Shown here: positions 41,128-50,069 of the stretch, piece by piece
Layout: every line of letters starts with the position of its first letter
Numbering within the stretch: position 1 is the stretch's first letter
DNA from: Candidatus Latescibacterota bacterium
GTDB taxonomy: Bacteria; Krumholzibacteriota; Krumholzibacteriia; LZORAL124-64-63
Length of the DNA: 64,000 nt
NCBI GenBank assembly: GCA_030658975.1
Contig: JAUSBL010000002.1
Coordinates: 1-64,000, forward strand
Direction of reading: 5' to 3'
Program-made: the position numbers and the translations under genes
Notes under the pieces: model-generated
What the model was told of the DNA's origin: nothing
The model's input: only the letters and a program-made list of their open reading frames with translations
The model's database searches: none

Positions 41128-43836
41128 TTACGATGATCTTCGGCGTCGCAGAACCGGCGCCGCGACCACACCCGCAACGGTGATGACCGCGATCCCGGCA
41201 ACGAGGCTCCGCGGAACGCGGCGCGGCTGCAGTCGGACCGGCGTGTCCCCTTCCCCGAGCAGGACGAAGCCCGCCCAGTAGAACGGGTGCGACGTCGCGG
41301 GATCGTCGCGCAGCGCGGTGCGGGCCGCGCCGAGCGCCGCCGCCGGGGGCCGGCCGGCGGCCAGCTCGTCGTAGAAGACGCCGATCAACCGGGAGGTCGC
41401 CGCGTCGTCGACCGGCCAGAGCGTGGCGACCACCGCCGGCACGCCCGCGCTCAGGAATCCGGAGGCCAAACCGGGCACGCCCTCGCCGGCCACCAACTGG
41501 CCGTCCGCGCTGCCGCAGCTGGAGAGCACCGCCAGCTGCGCCTTCAGGTCGAGGCGCGCGATGTCGCCGGCGCGCACGCGCAGGGGACGCTCCGCGTCGC
41601 CGAAGACGAGGGCCGAATTCCAGGGCCGTTGCGCGTCGACTTCACCGTGGCTCGCGAAGTGCAGGACGTCGAAGCTCTCCACCACGGCGCCGCCGAACGC
41701 GGCGGTGTCGGTGCGGGCCGCCGACGGCACGGTCACGCGCCGGAACCGCCGCCGCAGGCGCGCGACCTCGGCCTCGGCGCCGGACAGCCGTCCACGGGCG
41801 GAATTCTCATGACCCGCGACCGCCAGCACGCACGCCGCCGGCGGCGGCGGCGCGGCGCGCGCGCGCAGGTGCGCGAGCACGGTCGCCGAGGGCAGCCGGC
41901 GCGGTTCGGCCGGCGCCAGCAGCAGGGCGAAGGGGGCGCGGTGCAGCACGCCGTCCGGACAGACGAAGACCGTCGCGGCGCCGGCGACCGTCGCCGCCGC
42001 CGGCGAGCCCGGCGCGCCCAGCAGCGTGTCGCGCGCGGCCGCCGCGCCGCGCGCGTCGAAATCGTCGAAGGGGTGGGCGAGCTGCGCGAACAGCGGCGCG
42101 AGGACGGCCTCCCAGCCGTCCCCGCCGGGCAGCGGCCGCGCGAGGAGGTCGTCACGCGTGACGACGAACAGCCAGCCGCGGTCCCGGCCCGCGAACACGT
42201 CCAGCAGGACCTCGCCCGGCTTCAGGACCGCGGCCTGCAGGTCGTGCAGCGTGATGGGCGGCGCCTCTCCCGCGACCGGCAGTTCCTCGCCGGGGCCCAG
42301 GATGCGCTCGAGCATCGTGCGCGCCTTGTAACGCTGGGCGGCGTCGAAGGCCGCCACCGGGTCGGGCCGCTCCATCGCCAGACCGAGCCGCAGCTCGAAA
42401 AGACGCTGGGCCTCGGCGCCGCGCCGTTCCCGCCACTGGGGATCCGCCGGCAGGGCGCGTTCCCGCTCCCAGAGCCGCTGCGCCGCGTCGAGCCAGACGC
42501 CGGCCGAGTCGGCAGCGGCCAACGCCCGCCAGGATTCGGCGCCCGCGACCAGCAGGGGCAGCCGGTGACGCGCGACGTCGGCGGCCGTCGCGGCCGCCAG
42601 CGCGGGCGCCACGACGGCCAGCGCTTCGGCATGGCGGCCGAGCGCGCGCAGCACGCGGCTGCGGCCGGCGGCCAACTGCATCTCCAGGATGAAATCGTCG
42701 CGACCTTCGAGCGAGGCCGCGGCGGCCGCGCACTCCGCCAAGGCCTCGTCGCCGCGGTCCAGGCCGAGCAGCGCATCGGCGGCGGCCAGGCGCGCGTTGC
42801 TGAGCACATCCGGCGCGAGTTCCGCGTCCGAAGCCAGCGCCTCCCGGCAGCGGGCGTACGCCGCGGCGTACCGGCCGGCGGCCAGGTCGACCTCGGCGAG
42901 GCGGACGAGCGTGAGGGCCTCCTCGTCGCGGAAGCCGCGTTCGCGGCAGAAGACCAGCGCGGCCTCCAGCTCGGCGCCGGCCTCGTCCGGCGATCCCAGC
43001 TCCAGCAACGCAGACGCCAGATTGCGCCAGGGCGCGCCGGCCTGCTGCCAGAGTTCGAGCTCGCGCTGGATGTCGCGGGCGCGGCGGTAACCGGCGACCG
43101 CCGCCCCCGGATCGCCGAGGATCATCTCGATGCCGGCGAGGTTGTTCGCGGCCATGGCCTCCAGCGAGCGCGAACCGCCGCCCCGCGCCATGACCGCCGC
43201 GCGCGCGTAGTGCGCAGCGGCGTCGCGGTAGGCTCCGCGGCCGGCGCGGCAGTTGCCCAGCCCGTTGAAGAGGGCGGCGAGATCGGCCGAATCGGCGGCG
43301 GCCTCCAGGAAGGGGCGGGCGGCCGAGTAGAGGGAGTCGGCGCCGGCGAGGTCGCGCGCCCGGTAGAGCAGGCGCCCACGGCCGTACAGGGCCTTGCCGG
43401 TGTGGAAACCGTCGCCCGCCGCGCGAGCCCTGCTCTCCAGCTCGGCGAACGTCGCCGCCGATTCGTCGCGCCGCCCGAGGTGCTGGCAGGCTTCCGCCAG
43501 GTAGCGCAGCGCCTTCAGGGCTGCCGGAGTGTCGCCGCTGGCTTCGGCCAGCGCGAGGGCCTCGCGCAGGTCGGCCTCGCCGTCGGCCGCGCGGCCGTAG
43601 GCGACGCGGGTCATGCCGCGCTCGAGGGCCAGCATCGCGACCAGCATCCGGTCGCCGGCCTCGCGGGCCGGCGGCAGCATCGAAGCGACGAGCGTTTCCA
43701 CGGAATCCGGCAGGGAGCGCGCGCGCCAGTCGGCCAGCCGGGCGGCGAGGTCGGCGGGAGCGGTCGCCGCGAAGGCCGCGGCCGGCATGAAAGGCACGAC
43801 GAGGACGAACAGCAGCAGCGTGAGGACGTGGCGCAT
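41128..43836 (-). CDS. Exported TPR-CHAT caspase-like protease with C-terminal membrane anchor
   Basis: Product of 902 residues; signal peptide LTLLLFVLVVPFMPAAAFA. Residues ~60-520 are about ten TPR-like helical repeats. Residues ~540-870 are a CHAT domain with the caspase-type dyad H730 (LHFASHG) and C774 (LSSCGSADG), and the usual GVPAVVATLWPVDDAATSRL segment. The C-terminus is a transmembrane helix (SLVAGIAVITVAGVVAAPVL) followed by RRRRSS. Most TPR-CHAT proteins are cytoplasmic, so an exported and anchored form is unusual. It follows the sigma/anti-sigma pair on the same strand, which suggests envelope stress controls it. Substrate unknown. Confidence 0.9.
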   Translation of the reverse strand: MRHVLTLLLFVLVVPFMPAAAFAATAPADLAARLADWRARSLPDSVETLVASMLPPAREAGDRMLVAMLALERGMTRVAYGRAADGEADLREALALAEASGDTPAALKALRYLAEACQHLGRRDESAATFAELESRARAAGDGFHTGKALYGRGRLLYRARDLAGADSLYSAARPFLEAAADSADLAALFNGLGNCRAGRGAYRDAAAHYARAAVMARGGGSRSLEAMAANNLAGIEMILGDPGAAVAGYRRARDIQRELELWQQAGAPWRNLASALLELGSPDEAGAELEAALVFCRERGFRDEEALTLVRLAEVDLAAGRYAAAYARCREALASDAELAPDVLSNARLAAADALLGLDRGDEALAECAAAAASLEGRDDFILEMQLAAGRSRVLRALGRHAEALAVVAPALAAATAADVARHRLPLLVAGAESWRALAAADSAGVWLDAAQRLWERERALPADPQWRERRGAEAQRLFELRLGLAMERPDPVAAFDAAQRYKARTMLERILGPGEELPVAGEAPPITLHDLQAAVLKPGEVLLDVFAGRDRGWLFVVTRDDLLARPLPGGDGWEAVLAPLFAQLAHPFDDFDARGAAAARDTLLGAPGSPAAATVAGAATVFVCPDGVLHRAPFALLLAPAEPRRLPSATVLAHLRARAAPPPPAACVLAVAGHENSARGRLSGAEAEVARLRRRFRRVTVPSAARTDTAAFGGAVVESFDVLHFASHGEVDAQRPWNSALVFGDAERPLRVRAGDIARLDLKAQLAVLSSCGSADGQLVAGEGVPGLASGFLSAGVPAVVATLWPVDDAATSRLIGVFYDELAAGRPPAAALGAARTALRDDPATSHPFYWAGFVLLGEGDTPVRLQPRRVPRSLVAGIAVITVAGVVAAPVLRRRRSS

Positions 43837-43962
43837 TTCTGGTGGCTCCCGGCGGGGATGGTCGGCTCCTCGACGCGGATCGAGGCTACCATGCCCGAAC
43901 GGGCTTGCCCACGCACCGGTGCGCTGCGGCGGAGAAAATCTCGCGGTGAAGAGGCGAGCGGA

Positions 43963-44745
43963 TCAGTCCACGCTCGGGTCGTCGCAACGGGACACCTTGC
44001 CGACCGCCTCGGAGAGGTGCGCAGTGACCGCGCGGATCGCTTCCTGGCGCGTGCCGGCGGCGACCGGCAGCAGCGCCTGCAGGCGTTCGGGATCGGGAGG
44101 TCCGCGCGTGGCGACGGCCAGCAGGTAGGTCTCGGGACCGGCCGCCAGATCCGCGCGCCACGCGGAGGCCTCGCCCGGCGGCAGCAGGACGAGCCGGTCC
44201 TTCGCCAGCAGCGCCGGCGGCGTACCGGCGGCCGGGTGGATCAGGCGCGCCGCGCCGTCGCCGTCGATGTGGACCAGGACCGGGTAGCCGGGTTTTTTCA
44301 GACGGAAGCTCACGCCGTGCGTCCCGCCGGCCGGCGCCTCCGCGTCCCCGCGCAGGACCAGGGGCGACCCGACGCGCAGGTCGCGCACCGGTGATCCCCG
44401 CTGCAGGACGGGCAGGATGAGAGCGAAGGCCACGATCGCGGCCAGCGCCAGCGGCGGGGTCCGCCGCCAACGCCGGGGCGGGCGCTTCTCCAGCGTGGCC
44501 AGCAGCGCCGCGAGACTGTCGCGCGCCTGGACCCGCTCGACCTCGCTCGACGCCGCCAGGGGGTCCGGCGTCTCGGGCAGGGCGGCGACCGACCGCACCG
44601 CGTCCTCGACGGCGAGCACACGTTCGCGCAGCGCGCGGCAGGCGGGGCACGCCTGCAGATGCCGCCGCGCCTCGGCCAACTCCTGCGCCCCGAGCTCCTC
44701 CTCGATGAGGACCAACCGCCGCAGCCGTGTGCATTCGGATGTCAC
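43963..44745 (-). CDS. Zinc-finger anti-sigma factor with DUF4384-like extracytoplasmic domain
   Basis: Product of 260 residues; GTG start preceded by GGAGGT. Cytoplasmic zf-HC2-type domain with HLQACPAC (HxxxCxxC). One transmembrane helix (TPPLALAAIVAFALILPVL). The extracytoplasmic part (about 125-260: VSFRLKKPGYPVLVHIDGDGAARLIHPAAG, RLVLLPPGEASAWRADLAAGPETYLLAVAT) resembles DUF4384, a domain often linked to caspase-like proteases. That suits the CHAT gene immediately downstream and suggests this domain senses or contacts the protease. Confidence 0.85.
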   Translation of the reverse strand: MTSECTRLRRLVLIEEELGAQELAEARRHLQACPACRALRERVLAVEDAVRSVAALPETPDPLAASSEVERVQARDSLAALLATLEKRPPRRWRRTPPLALAAIVAFALILPVLQRGSPVRDLRVGSPLVLRGDAEAPAGGTHGVSFRLKKPGYPVLVHIDGDGAARLIHPAAGTPPALLAKDRLVLLPPGEASAWRADLAAGPETYLLAVATRGPPDPERLQALLPVAAGTRQEAIRAVTAHLSEAVGKVSRCDDPSVD

Positions 44746-44803
44746 GATGCCACCTCCGCCGGGAACACGGCGCCGGGCCGTCCGAAAGTTGCACCGCGGC
44801 CGC

Positions 44804-45403
44804 TCATCGCTCCAGCTCCAGCCGACGCGCCAGGCAGCTGCGCAGGGCCAGCCGGCCGCGCCGGATGTCCGTGCGGACGGTGTTGAGGGGACGGCCGACC
44901 GACGCGGCGATCTCCTCGTACGGCATCTCCTCGAACAGCAGCATGGCCAGGATCCGGCGTTGATCGGGGTTCGTCAGACCCTCCAGGCAGGCGTTCACGG
45001 CGTGCAGGATTTCCAGGCGTTCGAAGTCGAGCCGGGGATCGTCGCCCGACGGCGGGTCCGAGGCGTCGTCGGCGTCCGTCTGCGCCATGATCTCGCGGGA
45101 TTCCAGCCGCCGGCGCGCGCGCAGGCTGTCGAGCACCAGGAAGGGGGCGCGGGTGCGGAACCAGGCCCAGAACGAGCCCGGCCGCCGGTAGACGAAACGC
45201 CCTTCGGCGACCTCCGCCGCCAGGCGCAGCAGGCAGTCGTGCGTCCAGTCGCGGCGCAGGTCGGCGTCGCGGGTCAGGCGGCAGGCGTAGACGTAGACCG
45301 CGTCGTGGGCGGCGACGAAGAACTCGCGCCGCGCCCAGGGGGCCGCGGACCGCAGTCCGGCCGCCAGGGCCTGCTCGTCGTGTCTCTCGCCTTCACCGGT
45401 CAC
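44804..45403 (-). CDS. ECF RNA polymerase sigma factor
   Basis: Product of 199 residues. AGGAGG sits 7 nt before the GTG, which decides the start over codons further upstream. Region 2: YACRLTRDADLRRDWTHDCLLRLAAEVAEG and FWAWFRTRAPFLVLDSLRARRR; region 4: TNPDQRRILAMLLFEEMPYEEIAASVGRPLNTVRTDIRRGRLALR. It leads a leftward set: anti-sigma with DUF4384-like domain, exported TPR-CHAT, small helical protein and zincin. It probably autoregulates this operon. Confidence 0.92.
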   Translation of the reverse strand: MTGEGERHDEQALAAGLRSAAPWARREFFVAAHDAVYVYACRLTRDADLRRDWTHDCLLRLAAEVAEGRFVYRRPGSFWAWFRTRAPFLVLDSLRARRRLESREIMAQTDADDASDPPSGDDPRLDFERLEILHAVNACLEGLTNPDQRRILAMLLFEEMPYEEIAASVGRPLNTVRTDIRRGRLALRSCLARRLELER

Positions 45404-45450
45404 ATCCGCCTCCTGGCACCTCCACCTTCCGGGCACCGTGGAGGATACCT

Positions 45451-48400
45451 TCACCCGGCCTCGGGATCAACGATTCGTGGCGGGACCGCCGCCGGGCCCC
45501 GCCGCCCGCCCGGGCGCCCCAGGCCCAGTTCCCTCGTCTTCCACAGCTTGTAGACGGCGGGGTACACGAGCAGCTCCAGCAGGAAGGACGTCGCCAGCCC
45601 GCCGATCATCGGCGCCGCGATCCGCTTCATCACGTCCGCGCCCGCACCGGTCGACCACATGATGGGCAACAGGCCGATGAAGCTGGCGGCGACGGTCATC
45701 AGCTTCGGCCGGGCGCGCTTGACGGCGCCGTGCAGGATGGCCGCGTCGAGTTCGGCGAGGTTGCGCAGGCGCCCCTCGCTCCTGGCGCGTTCGTACGACA
45801 GGTCGAGGAACAGCATCATGAACACCGCGGTCTCGGCGTCGAGGCCCAACAGCGCGATCAGGCCCACCCACACGGCGATCGAGACGTTGTAGTCGAGGAG
45901 GTGCAGCAGCCAGATCGCCCCCACCGCGGAGAAGGGCACCGACAGCAGGATCACGCCGGTCTTGAAGGCCGACCGCGTGTTCGCCAGCAGCAGCAGGAAG
46001 ATGAGCACCAGGGTGGCCGGGACCACGAGGCGCAGGCGCTTCTCGACGCGCAGCATGTTCTCGTACTGGCCGCTCCACTGCAGGACGTAGCCGACCGGCA
46101 GGTCGACCTGCTCGCTCACGACACGCTTGGCCTCCTCCACGTAGCCGCCGATGTCGCGGCCGGCGACGTCCACGTAGACGTAGCTGGCGAGGAACCCGTT
46201 CTCGTCGCGCAGCATCGCCGGACCGGAGACCACCTTCAGGTCGGCCACCTGGGCGAGGGGGACGGCGGCGCCGCCCGGCGCGTCGACCAGGATGCGCCCG
46301 AGCTTCTCGAGATCGTCGCGCAGCTCGCGGGGGTAACGGACGTTGATGGAGTAGCGGGCCCGGCCGTCGATGACGGTGCCGAGGTTCTCGCCGCCGACGG
46401 CGAACATGATCACGTCCTGCAGGTCGGCGACGGTCAGGCCGAGGCGGGCCAGTTCGTCCCGGCGGGGTTCGATGTCCACGAAGTACCCGCCCGCGGCCCG
46501 CTCGGCGAAGACGCTGCGGGTGCCCGCGACCGCGGGCAGCACCGACTCGATCCGCGTGCCGAGGCGCTCGAGCTCGGCGAGGTCGGGCCCGAAGATCTTG
46601 ATGCCCACCGGCGTGCGCACGCCCGTGGTGAGCATGTCGATGCGCGCCTTGATGGGCATGGTCCAGGCGTTGGTCACGCCCGGGATGCGCAGGGCGCGGT
46701 CCATCTCGGCCACCAGCTCGTCCCAGGAGATGCGGTCGGGCCAGAGCGGCCGCACCAGCGGCAGCACGAACCCGGGCAGCCGTCCGGTGTACCAGCGCTC
46801 CCTGGCGCGCCACTCGTCCCGGGGCTTGAGCACGACCGTCGTCTCCATCATCGACAGCGGCGCCGGGTCGGTGGACGTGTCGGCGCGGCCGGCCTTGCCG
46901 TAGACGCTCAGGACCTCGGGGAACGACTTCAGCACACGGTCCTGCGTCTGCAGCAGCTCGGCGGCCTGGGTGACCGAGATGCCGGGCAGCGTCGTCGGCA
47001 TGTAGAGGAGGGAGCCCTCGTTCAGGGGCGGCATGAACTCGGTGCCCAGGCGGAAGTACACCGGCAAGGTCGCCGCCACGATCAGCAGCGCCGCCAGGAT
47101 CACCCGTCTCGGGTGGCGCAGCACGAAGCGGCAGGCGGGCTCGTAGACGCGGGCGATGGCGCGGCTGATCGGGTGCCTTTCCTCGGCGTGGTAGGTGCCG
47201 ACCAGCACGGCGCTGGCCAGGCGCGCCAGCGCGCGCGGCCGGAACGTGAAGGGATCGCTGCGCGCGAACATCATGCGCATCGCCGGGTCCAGCGTGATGG
47301 CCAGCAGGGCGGCCAGGGCCATCGCGAGGTTCTTCGAGAAGGCGAGCGGCCGGAACAGGCGGCCCTCCTGGTCGACCAGCGTGAACACCGGGATGAAAGC
47401 CACCGCGATCACCAGCAGCGAGAAGAAGACCGAGGGGCCGACCTCCAGCAGGGCCTGCAGCCGCACGTCGTGGAAGCTGCCCTTGCGGCCGCCCGCCTGC
47501 CAGAGGTGGATGCGGTTGTAGGCGTTCTCCACCTCGACGATGGCGCCGTCCACCAGCACGCCGATGGAGATGGCGATGCCGGCGAGCGACATGATGTTGA
47601 CCGTGACGCCCATGGCGCGCAGCGGGATGAAGGCCAGCAGCACCGAGACCGGGATCGTGATGATGGGCACGATGGCCGACGGCACGTGCCACAAAAAGAC
47701 CAGGATGACCAGCGAAACGATGATCATCTGCAGCAGCAGCTCGTGCTTCAGGGTGTCGATGGCGCGGTGGATGAGGTCGCTGCGGTCGTAGGTGGTGACG
47801 AATTCCACCCCCTGGGGCAGGCCCGGCTCCAGCTCGCGCAGCCTCTCCTTCACGCGCCCGATCACGTTCAGTGCGTTCTCGCCGTGGCGCATGACGACGA
47901 TGCCGCCCACCGTGTCGCCCGTGCCGTCGAGGTCGGCGACGCCGCGGCGCAGTTCGGGTCCGATCTCCACGCGGGCGACGTCGCGCAGCAGCACCGGCAC
48001 CCCGCCGGGGGCGGTCTTCACGACGATCCGCTCGAAGTCGGCGAGCGTGCGCGCGTAGCCGCGGCCGCGCACCATGTACTCGGCGCCGCTCCACTCCAGC
48101 AGGCGGCCGCCCACCTCGTCGTTCGAGGCCCGGACGGCGTCCATCACCGCGTGCAGGGGCACCCCGTAGGCGGCGAGGCGGACGGGGTCGACCGTGATCT
48201 GGTACTGCCGCTGGAAGCCGCCGACGGAGGCCACCTCGGCCACGCCGGGCACGGCCTGGATCGCGAAGCGCAGCGTCCAGTCCTGGTAGGAGCGCAGCTC
48301 GTCGAGCCCGTGGCGGTTCCCGCGGTCCACGAGCGCGTACTGGAAGACCCAGCCCACGCCCGTCGCGTCGGGCCCCAGCGAGACATCCACGCCCGCGGGC

Positions 48401-48759
48401 AGCCGCGGCTGGATCTCGTCGAGGTACTCGAGCACGCGCGAGCGCGCCCAGTAGATGTCAGTGCCGTCCTCGAAGACCACGTAGACGAAGGAGTAGCCGA
48501 AATCCGAGAAGCCGCGGACGGCCTTGGTGCGCGGCGCGCCCAGCAGGCCGCTCACGATCGGGTAGGTGACCTGGTCCTCGACGATGTCCGGCGAGCGGTC
48601 CCACTTCGTGACGATGATGACCTGCGTGTCCGAGAGGTCGGGAAGGGCGTCGAGGCGGATGGTCTGCAGCGTGTGGACGGCGTAGGCGCAGGCCAGCGCC
48701 GTCAGCGCGAGCACCAGCAGACGGTTGCGCGCGCTGAATTCGATGATGCGCGCGATCAA
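45451..48759 (-). CDS. CusA-type heavy-metal RND efflux pump
   Basis: The 1102-residue inner-membrane proton-driven pump of a tripartite exporter. Start TTG (GGAGG 8 nt before) overlaps the adaptor stop by TTGA. Features: N-terminal RNRLLVLALTALACAYAV helix, PDLSDTQVIIVTKW, IAISIGVLVDGAIVEVENAYNRIH, LPGISVTQAAELLQTQDRVLKSFPEV, and GLIALLGLDAETAVFMMLFLDLSYE. The AETxVxM pattern in the last motif matches the CusA-type (Cu+/Ag+) branch more than CzcA. Six-plus-six transmembrane helices can be traced. Operon order is metal-binding protein, outer-membrane factor, adaptor, pump. Confidence 0.93.
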   Translation of the reverse strand: MIARIIEFSARNRLLVLALTALACAYAVHTLQTIRLDALPDLSDTQVIIVTKWDRSPDIVEDQVTYPIVSGLLGAPRTKAVRGFSDFGYSFVYVVFEDGTDIYWARSRVLEYLDEIQPRLPAGVDVSLGPDATGVGWVFQYALVDRGNRHGLDELRSYQDWTLRFAIQAVPGVAEVASVGGFQRQYQITVDPVRLAAYGVPLHAVMDAVRASNDEVGGRLLEWSGAEYMVRGRGYARTLADFERIVVKTAPGGVPVLLRDVARVEIGPELRRGVADLDGTGDTVGGIVVMRHGENALNVIGRVKERLRELEPGLPQGVEFVTTYDRSDLIHRAIDTLKHELLLQMIIVSLVILVFLWHVPSAIVPIITIPVSVLLAFIPLRAMGVTVNIMSLAGIAISIGVLVDGAIVEVENAYNRIHLWQAGGRKGSFHDVRLQALLEVGPSVFFSLLVIAVAFIPVFTLVDQEGRLFRPLAFSKNLAMALAALLAITLDPAMRMMFARSDPFTFRPRALARLASAVLVGTYHAEERHPISRAIARVYEPACRFVLRHPRRVILAALLIVAATLPVYFRLGTEFMPPLNEGSLLYMPTTLPGISVTQAAELLQTQDRVLKSFPEVLSVYGKAGRADTSTDPAPLSMMETTVVLKPRDEWRARERWYTGRLPGFVLPLVRPLWPDRISWDELVAEMDRALRIPGVTNAWTMPIKARIDMLTTGVRTPVGIKIFGPDLAELERLGTRIESVLPAVAGTRSVFAERAAGGYFVDIEPRRDELARLGLTVADLQDVIMFAVGGENLGTVIDGRARYSINVRYPRELRDDLEKLGRILVDAPGGAAVPLAQVADLKVVSGPAMLRDENGFLASYVYVDVAGRDIGGYVEEAKRVVSEQVDLPVGYVLQWSGQYENMLRVEKRLRLVVPATLVLIFLLLLANTRSAFKTGVILLSVPFSAVGAIWLLHLLDYNVSIAVWVGLIALLGLDAETAVFMMLFLDLSYERARSEGRLRNLAELDAAILHGAVKRARPKLMTVAASFIGLLPIMWSTGAGADVMKRIAAPMIGGLATSFLLELLVYPAVYKLWKTRELGLGRPGGRRGPAAVPPRIVDPEAG

Positions 48760-50069
48760 CGGCCGTCCTCCGCGTGTCCGCCCGTCGGGACCACGGCGGC
48801 GTCGCCGAGCAGCGCGGCGCGGATGCGGGATTCGCTGTCGAGCAGGAAGTTGGCGTGCACGACGACCTGCTCCCCGACCGCGAGACCGCCCAGGATCTGC
48901 GCCCGGCCGCCCGAGCGCACGCCCACCTCGACCTCGCGCGGGGCGAAGCGGCCCTCGCCCAGGGACACGAAGACGAGGCGCCGCTCGCCCGTGTCGAGGA
49001 TGGCGTCGTCGGGGACGACCAGGGCCTCGCCGCGGTCGACCAGCAGCGTCACGTTCGCGTACATGCCCGGCCGCAGCAGGCCGAACTCGTTGGCCAGGAC
49101 GATGCGCGCCGACAGGGTCCGCGACGCTTCGTCCAGCGTCGGGTAGACGTAGTCGATCTCGCCCGTCAGCACGACGCCCGGGTCGTGCGGCAGCCGCACC
49201 TCGACCGGCGCGCCCGCGGCGACCAGACCGGCCTCGTTCTCGTAGAAGCGGGCCTCGACCCAGACCTCGGAGAGGTCCGTCACCTGGAAGAGCGGCATGC
49301 CCGGCTCCACGCGCAGGCCCTCGTAGGCCATGCGCTCGGTGATCACGCCGGTCGCCGTCGAGAGCAGGGGCACGGCGCGCGACGGCGCGCCGGTCTCCTC
49401 GAGCTTCGCGATGAAGCCGTCGGGCACCTCGAACAGCTGCAGCCGGCGCCGCGCCGACGCCACGAGGCTCTCGGCGTTCGCCAGCGTCTGCGGGTCGCCG
49501 CCGGCCGCGGCCGCGCGCGCGGCGACGGCGCGCAGCAGCTCCTCCTGGCTGGCGACGAGCTCGGGGGAATAGATCGTCAGCAGCGGCGCTCCCCTGGTCA
49601 CGCGCGTCCCGACCGCGCTGGCCGCCAGCGTCTCGATCCAGCCGGCCACCCGCGTCTGCACGCTGCGCACGCGCGTCTCGTCGACGGCCACCAGGCCGAC
49701 GGCCCGGATCTCGGTGCCCAGCGCCTCGACCGTCGCTGGCTGCGTACGCACGCCCGCCAGGCGGACGGCCTCGTCGCTCAGCTCGATGGCGGCCATGCCC
49801 GGCACGTCCGATGCGCCGCCGCCCTGCTGGGCCGCGAACTCGGCCGCCGGCACCAGGTCCATGCCGCAGATGGGGCAGCCGCCCTTGCGGGCGGCGACGT
49901 AGGTGGGGTGCATGGGGCACAGCCACTTCGCGGCGACGGCGTCGGCACGGGTGGCGGCGGGTTCGCCGTGCGCGTGTCCGCCATCATCGCCGCCGCCGCC
50001 GCCGCACCCTGCGATGGCGAACGCCAGAGCGAAGGAGAGGGCGAGGGCGGGGATCGTCGCTCTTCTCAT
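48756..50069 (-). CDS. CusB-type periplasmic adaptor lipoprotein with heavy-metal binding domain
   Basis: Membrane-fusion protein linking pump and outer-membrane factor. Product of 437 residues; AGGAG precedes the ATG; lipobox LAFAIAGC. Residues ~48-75 are a heavy-metal binding domain (WLCPMHPTYVAARKGGCPICGMDL), followed by barrel-sandwich and beta-barrel halves (VGLVAVDETRVRSVQTRVAGWIETL, VPLLSTATGVITERMAYEGLRVEPGMPLFQV, VLANEFGLLRPGMYANVTL). The CPMHP...CPICGM pair supports Cu/Ag specificity. Its ATGA start overlaps the outer-membrane factor stop. Confidence 0.93.
   Translation of the reverse strand: MRRATIPALALSFALAFAIAGCGGGGGDDGGHAHGEPAATRADAVAAKWLCPMHPTYVAARKGGCPICGMDLVPAAEFAAQQGGGASDVPGMAAIELSDEAVRLAGVRTQPATVEALGTEIRAVGLVAVDETRVRSVQTRVAGWIETLAASAVGTRVTRGAPLLTIYSPELVASQEELLRAVAARAAAAGGDPQTLANAESLVASARRRLQLFEVPDGFIAKLEETGAPSRAVPLLSTATGVITERMAYEGLRVEPGMPLFQVTDLSEVWVEARFYENEAGLVAAGAPVEVRLPHDPGVVLTGEIDYVYPTLDEASRTLSARIVLANEFGLLRPGMYANVTLLVDRGEALVVPDDAILDTGERRLVFVSLGEGRFAPREVEVGVRSGGRAQILGGLAVGEQVVVHANFLLDSESRIRAALLGDAAVVPTGGHAEDGR

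Noticed and set aside
45730-49146. Long rightward frame opposite the RND pump
   Set aside because: His/Asp/Gln/Arg-rich translation without motifs; shadow of the CusA-type pump and adaptor.
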